A stretch of 64,000 nucleotides of DNA from Desulfogranum marinum (GTDB lineage: Bacteria > Desulfobacterota > Desulfobulbia > Desulfobulbales > Desulfobulbaceae): the NCBI RefSeq assembly GCF_016918565.1, contig NZ_JAFFQD010000001.1, positions 124,001-188,000 on the forward strand. The letters are read 5' to 3'. The notes under the pieces were generated by a model. That model was not told the origin of the DNA. It made no database searches and saw only the letters and a program-made list of their open reading frames with translations. The translations under genes were made by a program, and so were the position numbers. Positions 52,061-62,029 of this stretch are shown piece after piece. The stretch's first letter is position 1; every line of letters begins with the position of its first letter.

Positions 52061-53788
52061 CTATTTTATATTCCACTCCAGGTCAAGGCGACTGACGACA
52101 TTCAAGCCTCCACCCACTACATAATTATTTGTTTTCCCAACTGATTCGAGAAAAACCTGCACCTCATAAGAACGAGTCCCTGCATTGCATATGATAATGC
52201 ATGTCTTGTCATCAGGCACCTCTTGGTGACGCGCTCTCATCTCTTCATATTGGACGAAAAGCCATTTGTCGGCTCCATATTTTTCCACATAGGGTTTGGC
52301 TTCGGCCGGATGGCGTATATCAAGAGCCACCCAGTCTGGTTCCGTCGTCATGTCCTCCATCCAGGCAAGAAAACGATCCAACTCGATCTGCCTGAAACGT
52401 CCGTCGCATAAATTTTCCGCTGCATACGCGACAGCATTGATGGAATCAATGGCAGAAGAGAAAGGCGGCGCATAAGCCATTTCCACATCGGCAAAGTCCT
52501 CTATCGTCGCTCCCTGAGCAATCAATCCTGCCGCCGTATCGATCCGGGCAGAAAGAGAATCGTTCATCATCCCGAAACCTTGTACTCCTAAAACCTTCCT
52601 GGTTCTTTTATCAAAAACCATCTGTAAAATCACCACCGCCTGATTGGGAAAAAAATGCGCTCGATCCGGTGGGGAGGTAATGGCATATTCTGCGTCAACT
52701 CCTTCTGCTTTAGCCGCTTCATAACTAATTCCGGTTGTAGCAATGCACCGTTCAAAAGCCTTCATGATAAAAGAGCCACACACCCCTTTAAACTGCGTCC
52801 GTATTCCTGCCAGGTTGTCTGCAACTACACGTCCCTGACGGTTGGCCAGTGAGCCGAGCGGAGTAAATGTATCGCGACCGGTCACCAAACTGAGACTGGC
52901 AACGCAGTCCCCGGCTGCATAGATATCCGGATCTGAAGTTCTCATCCGCCGATCAACTCTAATACCACCCCTGGAAGCGACCTCAAGACCTGCTTCTCCG
53001 GCCAATTCACTCCTAGGGCGTACACCGACGGCAACAATGACCAATTCTGCTTCCAGAGTACGCTTAGGCGTTTTTACCGCAGTTACCTTCCCATCATCGT
53101 TACCGATAATCTCAGTGGCCGATTCTCCGGTGTAAACATTCACCCCATTCTCCGACAAATGCTTTTTAAGCATACTTGCCATTGGCCAATCAACAATTGA
53201 AGGCAGTAACTGCGGTGCCAACTCCAGCAAAGAAGTTTCCACTCCCCATAGATCTTTAAGCGCCTCGGCCATCTCAATGCCTATCGCCCCTCCGCCAATG
53301 ACAACCGCCTTACCTACCTGCCCCTGAGCTATCCTTTTTCTAATTTCAACGGCCTTATGAAGATTGGCAATGGTAAAGACACCATCCAAATCAGCGCCGG
53401 GAATGGGAAGAGCAAAAGGTTTTGCTCCGGTGGCTAGCATCAGCTTGTCATAGGGCAATTCCTGCTTCTCACCACTGTCGAGGTTTATAACCTTTATCAC
53501 TTTCCGTTCCCGATCGATGGCGGTCGTCCTGGTACGAGTCCGGACATTCACTCCTTTTGCCTTCTCAAAAAACTTCTCATCACGGACAACATGAAAGCTG
53601 GTAGCGCGCAACTCACTTGCATCAGACACATCACCACTTACATAATAGGGGATGCCGCAGCCGCCATAGGAAATAAGACTATCCTGGTCTACCAAGGTAA
53701 TATTCCAATCAGGTTTCAAACGTTTCAAACGACACGCCGCTTTAGGCCCAGCTGCAACAGCACCAACAATAACTATCTCTTTTCCCAC
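52061..53788 (-). CDS. FAD-dependent CoA-disulfide/polysulfide reductase-like protein fused to rhodanese
   Basis: A 575-residue flavoprotein. The N-terminal FAD motif is VIVGAVAAGPKAACRLKR. The redox Cys is in YGGCGIPYYVSGDV. The NAD motif is VVIGGGAIGIEMAEAL and the second FAD motif is IYAAGDCVAS. From about residue 470 a rhodanese domain follows, with active Cys in IICNAGTRSYEV. This architecture matches Npsr/CoADR-Rhd enzymes that reduce CoA-persulfide or polysulfide. The start is the GTG at 53788 behind TAGGAGAAATGTC; the frame upstream adds 25 residues with no family match. A role in sulfur metabolism suits the proposed lineage. Confidence 0.92.
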   Translation of the reverse strand: MGKEIVIVGAVAAGPKAACRLKRLKPDWNITLVDQDSLISYGGCGIPYYVSGDVSDASELRATSFHVVRDEKFFEKAKGVNVRTRTRTTAIDRERKVIKVINLDSGEKQELPYDKLMLATGAKPFALPIPGADLDGVFTIANLHKAVEIRKRIAQGQVGKAVVIGGGAIGIEMAEALKDLWGVETSLLELAPQLLPSIVDWPMASMLKKHLSENGVNVYTGESATEIIGNDDGKVTAVKTPKRTLEAELVIVAVGVRPRSELAGEAGLEVASRGGIRVDRRMRTSDPDIYAAGDCVASLSLVTGRDTFTPLGSLANRQGRVVADNLAGIRTQFKGVCGSFIMKAFERCIATTGISYEAAKAEGVDAEYAITSPPDRAHFFPNQAVVILQMVFDKRTRKVLGVQGFGMMNDSLSARIDTAAGLIAQGATIEDFADVEMAYAPPFSSAIDSINAVAYAAENLCDGRFRQIELDRFLAWMEDMTTEPDWVALDIRHPAEAKPYVEKYGADKWLFVQYEEMRARHQEVPDDKTCIIICNAGTRSYEVQVFLESVGKTNNYVVGGGLNVVSRLDLEWNIK

Positions 53789-53863
53789 GACATTTCTCCT
53801 AATATTACCGATAAATTCTCTCAAAACCAACGTATAATCCAGTACCCAGGATAATCTCCCCAA

Positions 53864-54476
53864 CCAGTGCCCAGCCGTAAACAGGTGGTTTACTAAAGGG
53901 CTGCCAGGCGCCTGTCGAGTTGAGACATTTCCACTTCAAATCAAAGATTGTGAAAAAATAAAACACAAACATATACCGACTATTGCAAGCATTATTTTTT
54001 CGACAATTACTCCGAGTTGAAAAAAATGCTTCTGTTCGACAAGCTCTGGAGAAGAGATAAACGCTCTACAATATACAATACAACGTCACTATTCGACAAA
54101 TAACGATTACCTTCGCCTTAACCTCCTAACCCGTATTTTCATTAGTTCAGGCGGCGTCAGTTTCATTTTTTCGGCAGTGAAAGGGTAAGCGGATACTCCG
54201 ATAGTTACCTTTTTTTACTGCAAAAATACAGAAGTAGATGGCGTCGACCGGGCTGACCTTTGGTGACCATTGTGTAAAATTGTAAGTTCTCATTATTGAG
54301 TCCAAGCAGCTACAATCGCACAATATCTATCAATTTAACACAATGGTCAGGGGAAATCCGGCTAATGCGATACATCTCATTATTCCTTTTCCCTGTACTT
54401 GTCAAAGCACAGATAAACACTTTTTCCCCGTTCTATCAGCAATCATGCTCTGAGCAGGTGTGCGGTGCAGGTCGTC
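53864..54476. other. Long intergenic region with one copy of the 18-bp motif
   Basis: 613 bases without a credible gene. The motif at 54184-54201 lies within a short dyad (GGTAA...TTACC, 54184-54209) followed by seven T. The dyad could also act as a weak terminator. Confidence 0.5.
54184..54201 (+). repeat. 18-bp dispersed motif, copy
   Basis: GGTAAGCGGATACTCCGA matches the right arm of the 3667-3731 repeat at 15 of 18 aligned positions, with one base missing. Confidence 0.6.
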
Positions 54477-57400
54477 TCAGTTCCCAAATATATTCTCTAA
54501 TAAACCCGGAATAACCTTTTGTATTTGTTTTTCTACCGCACCGGCAGCTGCTTGCTTAATGATTTCGGCAATGGTTTGTTGGAGATTATCTCTACTGAAC
54601 AATGGCTCATCAACAGAGCCTTTAATGGGAATATCAATGGTTGTTCCTTCCAGAATCCGGTACCCTTCCTTGCCGACCAACGCCTTGGTAACAGGAATAG
54701 TTAAAAGATAGTCCAACGACCCATCATATCCCGCTGACCCATGCAGGGTCATCTCCGCCTCCGCAGCCAAAATGTGCACAGGTGAACAGCTGACGCGACC
54801 ATTCTCCCCTTGGCAGGTAATCTCTGCATCCTTCAAGTCCAGAGAATCTCCGGAAACATTCACCAGCTGCAATATTTCACGTAGAAAAACATTACTTTCA
54901 AGCTGAACCTGCTGGACATCAATAATTGTCCGAAAACGAGTCTTCTCGGCTTCACCAAGCGGGACAAAAAGCGAATCAGCACGCATACTGATCACCCCTT
55001 GTGGACGGACAAGAACACCGAACAAAGGATGCATTTTTGCCAGTACATTTTTCACCAACGGTTCCTGCAGGTGAACTGCCGAAAGAATTTCTTCCGGCTT
55101 CTGTAGCGAGAGAGCAGCAGTGTCCCCGGTTCCGTCATACAATGGGGAGAACGATAGAGTTCCCTTGTTCAAGTTTCCCGCTGCAGTGAAAATCCCTTTC
55201 CCTTTCTCAATAGCGCTGGACAAAGTAAACTTACTGATATCAATCCCCTGGTACTGGATAGCATCTATTCCGCCTTGATAATGGAAAGTGAAAGGGTTAC
55301 CTTTCTCCCCGCTTTTACTTAAAGCAAGGGAGGCAGAAATGGTCTGTGCGTTTCGCCCTGTAAGTTTAAACTGCTTACCCGTGACGGATTCAAGTAGTGT
55401 CGCCAAAAAGGTAAAGTCAGGGATCACCTCCCCTTCGATGGTAATATTAGCTGCATCACCACCACGGAAATCGGCTTTGCCGTCCCAGGTCAAGAGCTGT
55501 GACTGTACCGATATCTCCGGTAATACAGCGTCTTTCGTCCCAACAGCATGGTGCAGTTCAATCTTGGCATTGAGATCCTGTTTGTCTACAATTATTTTCT
55601 TATCACGGAGATAGGCCAGATCCTGCCCCTGAATTTGCAAAAGTGCCTCAAGCTGCTTGTCACGTCCAAAGACGTGTCCAGAAACGACTGCGCTGCCCTT
55701 GCCTTTGACGGCACCAGGCAATTGATCCATCTGATGGATGACTTCCACTAAATTATCTACAGCAAATTCGCTGGTAAAATCCAAGGTAAAATCGCGAGTC
55801 AAAAATTGCCAATCGGCAACTTGCATAGAGGCGGAAGGAACTGAAAGTATTCCAGAATCAAAAAACAGATGCGGCAACACCATTTCCCTATGGGTCAGAT
55901 CAAAGGTTGCCCACCCTTTTTCAACGCTCCCGTAGTCTTTCCAGTCATTAAGCACCACCAAAGGGGCCACATTCACAAAACCAATTGGAGAATCAGGTGT
56001 TTTCCCCAATAGAGCAAACCGTACGTGCTGGTCTTCATAGCCTATATCACGATACTGCATCTCCAAATTACTAATTTCAAAATCAAATTTACCTATTTTT
56101 AGTAATTGCGGCTCGGTTTTACCGGAGGCCTTTACCGAGGCTACCCCTTTGGCAAATATTTGTTCCTTGTCAGGTCGAATACGATTGAGAAAGGTGGTCA
56201 GCGGTTCCAGATCCAGGGAACCGTTAACGGCATACCCGCCGTTGAGCCAACCGCTGCTGCTCCGGCCGGCATCACGCTTCATATCAAACAACTGCGCTTG
56301 TCCTTCTCCCAACCAGCTGTCAGTGGAAAAATCTAAGTCCATGCTTCCTTTGCCGTCTAACCAGGAACGCGGAGCTGTTCCTTTCACTGAAAGCTGCAAT
56401 GGATGCTCAGGGACAAAATTGCCGCGGGTGTCATCCATGGCAAATTTTTTCACGTTCAGTGTGGTCGTTACCTGATACTGTTGATCCTGCAATATCATTG
56501 AAGAGCTGTCGAATTCGGCCTGCCCGCGGACCTGGTACTCAGTTTCCACAAAAGTATTCATTGCCTTGGATGCTTTCTCCAGATCCGCCGTTCCGTGGAG
56601 TGAAAAATTATCCAAACTGCCATTGCCTTCCAAAGCCAGAAAATCGGTAACAAGTTGTAACTTTGAAAAAAAAAGGCTCCCGCCCCCCTCCTCCTGATAC
56701 ACATCCACAGAAAGAGAGAAAGGGTCATCCCAAAGGATGTGTTGTTGTTTAAAGGCTCCTTGCAAAACACTGCTCCCGGCATTGGCTACAACCCTGTTAA
56801 CCCCTTTAGATTTTTGTAAAGCAAGGTCAAAATCAAGCTCCCCCTCAGTAACAGTCACATCATCTTTCATCTTAAGGGTATGGGGAAACATGGTGAACAA
56901 GGCAGGCAATTGTAACTTCCCGGAGGCTTTTACTTCTCCATTGTTATCATGCAAAGTGCCGCTGCTCTTTAGGCTCAACAATTCTGAATAAAGAAGAAAC
57001 GTATTGACCGCCCACTCTTTTTCAGATTTCCGCGCTCCATCAATGACAAGTTCCAGTTGTTTAAATTCTGGACGATCAGCTCCCAAAATCCCACCTGTCA
57101 ACGCAAAGTCATTTATAGTACTGCTCCCCTGAACAACAATATTATTAAAGCCAGCAGTTTTGACCTGCCATTTCCCATTAAGCATTCCCTGCCCTGTAGG
57201 AACAGGACCACCGGCCGGCTGCGCGGCTGCAAACGCTCGCAGGAAACCGGTCAAGTCCAGGCGGGTAATCTCGACTTCTGTCGAAGAAACAAGAGCAGGC
57301 AAAAGCGGCTGATTATATATGGGCAGGTTAAAAAAGCCTTTTGCAAACACTCTGCCTTGCTGCTCTCCGGACAGCATCTGGAATGCATAGTTCACCGTCC

Positions 57401-58004
57401 CGTCATTGAGGCGCGCCTGAAAATTAATTTCTTCAGCCAGCGTCTGCAGACCTGGTGCAACCATGGGAGTAATAACTCGTCCTTTACGCACACGAAGGCC
57501 GGCAATCAATCCTTCCCAAAAAGGTTTTTCCTTACCCGGGCCTGCCGATTCGTTTTCTATGTTCGACTTCGTTTCGGCTGAGGAGGGATCAATTTCGACA
57601 GGTGACTCTGTTTGCGCGGAGCCACTTTCGCTTTTCGCGGCACTGGTTTTCGCTGCAACCGGCACTCGTATGACAGGAGAATCTATAAAAATCTCTCCAA
57701 CATTGCGCGGAGCCATCAATAATCTCAACAAACTCCGATCAACGGCAACTTGCTGCGCCATGAACAGAGATTGCCCGTCGGATCTACGAAACTGCACCTC
57801 ATCACATGCAAGGCCTTTCGTCCAACCTCCAGCACAGGATGTAATTGTCAGCTCACCGCTAATAACCTGATTGAGTCGTGGCAGAATAAAATCGAGCCCA
57901 ACCCGTGAAAAAAGGAAGGTAGGGAGAAAGGCTACGGTTAAAAGCACGAGGAGCAGGCAAGAAGACAATATCCACTTCCATATTTCCCCCCTTCTTTTTC
58001 CCAT
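54477..58004 (-). CDS. Large AsmA-like intermembrane transport protein
   Basis: An 1175-residue protein with one N-terminal membrane helix (about 11-35) and a very long beta-rich periplasmic region. The region after the helix (RLNQVISGELTITSCAGGW and following) resembles the start of AsmA/TamB-type proteins. The C-terminal third has the AsmA-like pattern (LESNVFLREILQLVNVSGDS, then SAGYDGSLDYLLTIPVTKAL). A low-complexity Ser/Glu/Lys stretch (about 118-165) follows the first domain. Such proteins span the periplasm and carry lipids to the outer membrane. It stands alone and ends in ENIFGN. Confidence 0.82.
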   Translation of the reverse strand: MGKRRGEIWKWILSSCLLLVLLTVAFLPTFLFSRVGLDFILPRLNQVISGELTITSCAGGWTKGLACDEVQFRRSDGQSLFMAQQVAVDRSLLRLLMAPRNVGEIFIDSPVIRVPVAAKTSAAKSESGSAQTESPVEIDPSSAETKSNIENESAGPGKEKPFWEGLIAGLRVRKGRVITPMVAPGLQTLAEEINFQARLNDGTVNYAFQMLSGEQQGRVFAKGFFNLPIYNQPLLPALVSSTEVEITRLDLTGFLRAFAAAQPAGGPVPTGQGMLNGKWQVKTAGFNNIVVQGSSTINDFALTGGILGADRPEFKQLELVIDGARKSEKEWAVNTFLLYSELLSLKSSGTLHDNNGEVKASGKLQLPALFTMFPHTLKMKDDVTVTEGELDFDLALQKSKGVNRVVANAGSSVLQGAFKQQHILWDDPFSLSVDVYQEEGGGSLFFSKLQLVTDFLALEGNGSLDNFSLHGTADLEKASKAMNTFVETEYQVRGQAEFDSSSMILQDQQYQVTTTLNVKKFAMDDTRGNFVPEHPLQLSVKGTAPRSWLDGKGSMDLDFSTDSWLGEGQAQLFDMKRDAGRSSSGWLNGGYAVNGSLDLEPLTTFLNRIRPDKEQIFAKGVASVKASGKTEPQLLKIGKFDFEISNLEMQYRDIGYEDQHVRFALLGKTPDSPIGFVNVAPLVVLNDWKDYGSVEKGWATFDLTHREMVLPHLFFDSGILSVPSASMQVADWQFLTRDFTLDFTSEFAVDNLVEVIHQMDQLPGAVKGKGSAVVSGHVFGRDKQLEALLQIQGQDLAYLRDKKIIVDKQDLNAKIELHHAVGTKDAVLPEISVQSQLLTWDGKADFRGGDAANITIEGEVIPDFTFLATLLESVTGKQFKLTGRNAQTISASLALSKSGEKGNPFTFHYQGGIDAIQYQGIDISKFTLSSAIEKGKGIFTAAGNLNKGTLSFSPLYDGTGDTAALSLQKPEEILSAVHLQEPLVKNVLAKMHPLFGVLVRPQGVISMRADSLFVPLGEAEKTRFRTIIDVQQVQLESNVFLREILQLVNVSGDSLDLKDAEITCQGENGRVSCSPVHILAAEAEMTLHGSAGYDGSLDYLLTIPVTKALVGKEGYRILEGTTIDIPIKGSVDEPLFSRDNLQQTIAEIIKQAAAGAVEKQIQKVIPGLLENIFGN

Positions 58005-58326
58005 CGCGAGCCTCCTTATTGCCTCTATTCATTGATAATGACATCAGCACCTTGGCCCAAATCCAAGACGTTGTCAATGGTCTTCTTCGCGCTATCAGTT
58101 AGAAAAACAGAACATTGCCATTGTCATGCATCTGTTAAATAAACTGTAAAAAAAAGACGTCCACGACTGTCATACCCACTATGAAATTCACCCCTCATTC
58201 CTTAGAGAGAAAGTATCTGGCACCAGATTCGCTAATTAACCTGAATAAATCACCCACCTCCAGTTCATAATAATAGACATAATGATGTTCATGGAGACTT
58301 TTTTTCTGATTCATTGAGCTCCTTGA
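58005..58326. other. Region upstream of the truncated agmatinase-like gene
   Basis: No sign of the missing N-terminal agmatinase coding (no GGDHS-type motif in any frame). Otherwise unremarkable. Confidence 0.5.
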
Positions 58327-58893
58327 AAAGTCTTATCCAGGCCTTGTGAACGGGGAGAACCTGTTGCATTGTTGCATTTTGATGCCCACAGTGACACTAT
58401 CCCAGAATACTTTGGCCGAAAGTACAACCATGGCACCCCTTTTTACTGGGCCATTGAAGAAGGGTTGATAAAGCCGGAGCACTCAATTCAAGTAGGTATC
58501 CGAGGTCCATTGTACAGTAAAGACGCTCTGGATTACCCCAAAAACAAAGGGCTGGAGATAATCACAGGTCCCCAGCTACATGCTATGGGAGTGACAGAGG
58601 CAGTAAAAGCTATCAGAAGCCGCATCAACGACCAGCCTGTGTACGTTACCTTTGATATCGATTTTCTTGATGCAGCCTACGCTCCAGGAACAGGAACTCC
58701 GGAAATCGGGGGTATTACCACTCACCAGGCACTGCAGCTCATGGTGGGCTCCTGCCTGGGTATGAATCTTAAGGGAATGGACCTGGTAGAAGTTTTGCCG
58801 GCCAATGATAACGCAGGCATTACAGCTCTTGCCGGAGCGTCTCTCATCCACCTCTTCCTGGCCTTAGTTGCAAAAGGGGTCGAAGAAAAATGA
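58327..58893 (+). pseudogene. Agmatinase/arginase-family fragment, N-terminus missing
   Basis: The open frame starts after a stop at 58324 and has no ATG at the right place (TTG at 58369). It encodes the C-terminal two thirds of a ureohydrolase: PVALLHFDAHSDT (metal ligands Asp, His and Asp), HSIQVGIRGPLY and VYVTFDIDFLDAAYAPGTGT with its metal Asp pair. About 130 residues are missing in front, including the first metal-ligand His (GGDHS). Without them the Mn2+ centre would be incomplete, so this is probably a broken gene. Confidence 0.75.
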
Positions 58894-59012
58894 ACCGCCA
58901 AATCGTTACAGGCAAAACTCTTCACCTTCTTTTCACGGGAAAGAAAGAACAGCAGCCTGCATTTCCTCACCCTGCTCTGCAGGGTACCTGATCGCTCAAC
59001 AAGAAAACGCTT

Positions 59013-59047
59013 CATCCTGACTCACCTTGGGTCAGGATGGTATTTTC
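59013..59047 (+). terminator. Candidate terminator after the agmatinase fragment
   Basis: CATCCTGAC (59013-59021) pairs perfectly with GTCAGGATG (59031-59039), followed by GTATTTTCT, a short T-tract. Confidence 0.5.
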
Positions 59048-59174
59048 TCCAGCTGCTCCCCTACCCTTCAACGAAAAAAACTTCAGTTTTCCGTATAACA
59101 CTTGAAAACACCCCCGCAAGCGCATTACAACATATTCTCCTAAAATGATTGAAACAAAATAAAGGAGTCCCAAA

Positions 59175-59564
59175 ATGAACAGCAGTTGTGATTTTGCAGT
59201 GCCATCAGCCAAAGAGTATACCAAGGCTTTAAAGAAATTAAAAAAAAACATCAGCGACGAGCAACGTCAAATGCTGGAATCCCACTTCAGGTCCGCCAAC
59301 CAATCAGCTCCCTTTACCAAGCTTGCAGATGCTGTTGGAACTGATGACTATTCAGTGGTTATAGATGAATACGAAAAACTCGGTCGCATGCTTGGTGACA
59401 CATTACATATGGCCTATTTGGAAAGCGTTGCCAGGCCGGGCGAACCCTTTTATAGCAGTGCCATCGGTTCTGGAAACCCGTACCGCTCTGAAAACGAGCA
59501 TTACCAACTTGTCATGCACCGCGAGCTGGTCGAAGCATTACGAAATTTAAAATGGTTTAAGTAA
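59175..59564 (+). CDS. Hypothetical 129-residue protein
   Basis: A soluble, mostly helical protein starting MNSSCDFAVPSAKEYTKALK behind TAAAGGAGTCCCAAA, an excellent ribosome-binding site. Its middle part (FTKLADAVGTDDYSVVIDEY) looks like a small winged or helical domain, and it ends LVEALRNLKWFK. I do not recognise the family. No gene of clear function is joined to it. Confidence 0.7.
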   Translation: MNSSCDFAVPSAKEYTKALKKLKKNISDEQRQMLESHFRSANQSAPFTKLADAVGTDDYSVVIDEYEKLGRMLGDTLHMAYLESVARPGEPFYSSAIGSGNPYRSENEHYQLVMHRELVEALRNLKWFK

Positions 59565-59724
59565 TTGCACGATACTCTTGAAGTGAGAGGGAGCCAAAAA
59601 GGTGTTCCCATGGCAGTAGCCAAATATCTTCGCCGGCCATACCTGTGTAGTCTTTACCGTTGCTGTATCCCAGCTAAAAGCTGGCACCCGTGAAGCAGCA
59701 TTGTAACAGGTAAACACTGCGTTA

Positions 59725-59761
59725 TCCTCCGCAAAAGCCACAGCTCTGGATTTGCGGAGGA
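59725..59761. repeat. Short inverted repeat downstream of the broken phosphodiesterase
   Basis: TCCTCCGCAAA and TTTGCGGAGGA are perfect 11-base arms with a 15-base loop. No T-run is adjacent on the minus strand, so a terminator role is uncertain. Confidence 0.6.
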
Positions 59762-59784
59762 CAGGTCTATGTGTGTAAATGGTA

Positions 59785-60790
59785 TTACAACCCTTTGCAA
59801 TTGGCATAATAAGTGACCGTCGCCGGCCAATCTGAAAAAATACCGATAACGCCGACATCCTGGGCAAGCACGTCAAGCACAGTCATCATATCTCCGTCAT
59901 TATCGATTGCTCCTTTTGTCGTCTGGTAATACCACCCCCCGCCTGAAACCAAAAGACCTGAGCGCTCAAGTGTCCAGGTAATGATATCCAAACCTGCCTC
60001 TTTTGCTTTTTGAGCATAAACAGAAGGGACTACTTTGCCGCTGCCATCAACTGCCAGCAGCATCCACATTGGCGGCGCAATAATCCGGACACCATCGCCA
60101 ACCAATTCGTCCATGGTAGGTGACCATGTTGCAGGGTTGGTATGGTCAAAATTTTCATCATCGTATCTTCCGTCCAGATAAACACCCTGCTTACCGAACT
60201 TAGGCTCATTTTTGATCCAATACTGCACATCCTCCACACTAAAAGATTGGGCAAAAACCTGATCTGGTTTCGCCCCTGCTTGTTTATACTCATCGATCAT
60301 CTGCTGCGCATATTGTTGCTGGGTATATGTTCCCCCAAAAGGCATGACAACAATGGGTTCCTTTAGTTCAGGAGTCATCTTCACTCCCAGCTCCTGAAAC
60401 AATGCTATACTTTCCTTGTGGGACACCACGGTTCCACATGTTGCATAGAGGTCGGTTCTCCAGGGTTATATCACTGGCACAACAATTGGCAGCAGCCGGC
60501 TTCAGTAATTCACCCGTGCCGGCATCGAATTCCGCGGGGGTAAATGGTTCGCTGCACTTTGCTGCCAGCTCAGGAATGGCAAGAATATTGGTTGTGGTGT
60601 GCAAATCACACTGTGAATGACGGCATACAAGTTCTGTATCCTTGGTAAAGGTCACATCACATTCAACAATACCTGCCCCCATACGGGCGGCAGCCTCATA
60701 AGATTCTTTCGTATGCTCGGGAAACTGCATAGCCGCCCCGCGATGACCTATGGAGAAATCGCTACGGGCAAATGCCCGTTCAGCATACAA
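59785..60790 (-). pseudogene. Glycerophosphodiester phosphodiesterase, truncated and frameshifted
   Basis: Two overlapping minus-strand frames together encode most of a GDPD enzyme. The first has the active-site stretch [20 protein letters not shown] and [18 protein letters not shown]. It should continue into [16 protein letters not shown] of the second frame, but they are out of phase. The switch lies near 60466, where the first frame leaves the family at SDITLE and an in-frame TAA precedes WRTDLYAT in the second. The rest (KMTPELK, then a normal C-terminus YYANCKGL) follows. The first residues ([10 protein letters not shown]) are encoded by dispersed-repeat copy 3, and no signal peptide is present. 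This is best read as a decayed gene. Confidence 0.8.
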
Positions 60791-60866
60791 ATGTATCGAA
60801 GTCGGAGCTTATCTGCTCAATCGGTCAGCTTGTGAACATTTTACGCACTGCTTGTTGGATGGTTAC
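60771..60866 (+). repeat. Dispersed intergenic repeat, copy 3 (shortened)
   Basis: It shares GCCCGTTCAGCATAC, AATGTATCGAAG and TCGGAGCTTATC with copies 1 and 2, then ATCGGTCAGCTTGTGAACAT and CACTGCT with copy 1. About 45 bases before the final GGATGGTTAC block are missing. It joins the broken phosphodiesterase at its 5' end. Confidence 0.7.
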
Positions 60867-61018
60867 ATGAACCAAGACATATATTTGAACCGTGACAGGT
60901 AATTTTGCCAAAAACAATTTCATTTAACGCAAGCACGACTTTTCCAAATAGCTCCAGACCAGTCTCCCCCGCACTGCTTTATTCCTCCAATGCGGGAAGT
61001 AAGACAGGCTCTGCGTTA

Positions 61019-61489
61019 TCATGTAATATTGGGATTGAGCGTCCATTTAATGAACCAGTCAGCTGCCCCATCTTCCCCTGTTTCGGCATCAAGACAGACA
61101 ATCCCTGAATTCTGGAACTTATAAACAAGGTTATCTTCGCCGCCTGTGAGCATAAAGGAAACCAAGCGCTGCAAAAAAGGTAAGTGCCCGACCACCATCA
61201 GATTCGAATGAGGATCAAGCGTCTCGGCATATTTACGCACATCATCCAGCGGCTTAATACCGGAAATCATTTCTAAAGGAGCTTGCACGGACAGTAGGTC
61301 ATGAAAAATTAATGCAGTCTGCTCTGCCCGTTTTTTTCCCGAATGGACGATCCGGTTTACGTTTATCGCATATCCAGCAGCAACCTGACCAATCCTTTCT
61401 GTTTCTGCTCTCCCCTTGCGACTCAAACCTTTTTCCGGATCAACATCTTTTGACTCGCTCACACCGTGCTGCACAAGAAAAAGTGCCAT
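61019..61489 (-). CDS. sixA: SixA-type phosphohistidine phosphatase
   Basis: A 156-residue histidine phosphatase (PGM superfamily, short form) that removes phosphate from phosphohistidine proteins. The active-site motif reads VQHGVSESKDVDP, with Gln before the catalytic His where RHG is classical. PEKGLSRKGRAETERIG and HSGKKRAEQTA (second Arg) follow, then MVVGHLPFLQRLVS with the second catalytic His. The start at 61489 lies behind GGAGGAAGACC; the upstream extension does not belong. The Gln variant is frequent in this subfamily. Confidence 0.9.
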   Translation of the reverse strand: MALFLVQHGVSESKDVDPEKGLSRKGRAETERIGQVAAGYAINVNRIVHSGKKRAEQTALIFHDLLSVQAPLEMISGIKPLDDVRKYAETLDPHSNLMVVGHLPFLQRLVSFMLTGGEDNLVYKFQNSGIVCLDAETGEDGAADWFIKWTLNPNIT

Positions 61490-62029
61490 GGTCTTCCTCC
61501 GTTTTTGGTTCCGATAGTCTATCTTGCTTAGCCATTCACTCACCTGATGCACCATCGTAACTCACAGGTCCCCCACGAAGTCTTCCACTGGTTGCTTACC
61601 TTTTCAGAGGGACACGATCTTCCGCATAAATAGGCTACCGGAGTCTTTGCTTACCTGCAAAAAAAATCGCGCCTGTCCAAACATGAGGCACCTGTAAACA
61701 GCTGCAGGTTATAGGTAGAATAAATCAAAGAGTTACCAACCCAGCAATTCGTTACGCATCATCAACATATTCGCCCCTTCAGCAGGGCATAAGGGCTAAT
61801 TCGTTGACCACATGGCCGCCCCACTGTTTTTTATCATTAATATCATCTTTACTTCATTATATATTTTCGAAAGAGACTACGCCACAGGAACCACGGCTAC
61901 GTCTGACTGAATATTGACATTTAACGCGCTCATCTGTACTGTGATTTTAGTTGTTTCAACTGAAGGGACATGTCCCAAAAAACCCGGCAACTGCGTCAGT
62001 TACGTGGCCGCCTCAACAAGGAGTACATC
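61490..62029. other. Intergenic region with one copy of the 18-bp motif
   Basis: 540 bases without a convincing gene. It holds the motif at 61638-61655 and must contain the divergent promoters of sixA and the PocR gene. Confidence 0.5.
61638..61655 (-). repeat. 18-bp dispersed motif, copy in reverse orientation
   Basis: CCGGAGTCTTTGCTTACC on the plus strand matches the left arm of the 3667-3731 repeat at 15 of 18 positions. Confidence 0.6.

Noticed and set aside
58363-58378. Perfect 8-bp tandem duplication GTTGCATT at the start of the agmatinase fragment, as cause of a frameshift
   Set aside because: Removing it gives LVNGENLLHFDAH, but the present frame already reads PVALLHFDAHSDT, the natural family sequence, and neither frame extends to a full N-terminus.
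59547-59876. 109-codon minus-strand frame after the phosphodiesterase
   Set aside because: It overlaps the end of the broken gene in another frame, includes the inverted repeat at 59725-59761 and matches no family I know.
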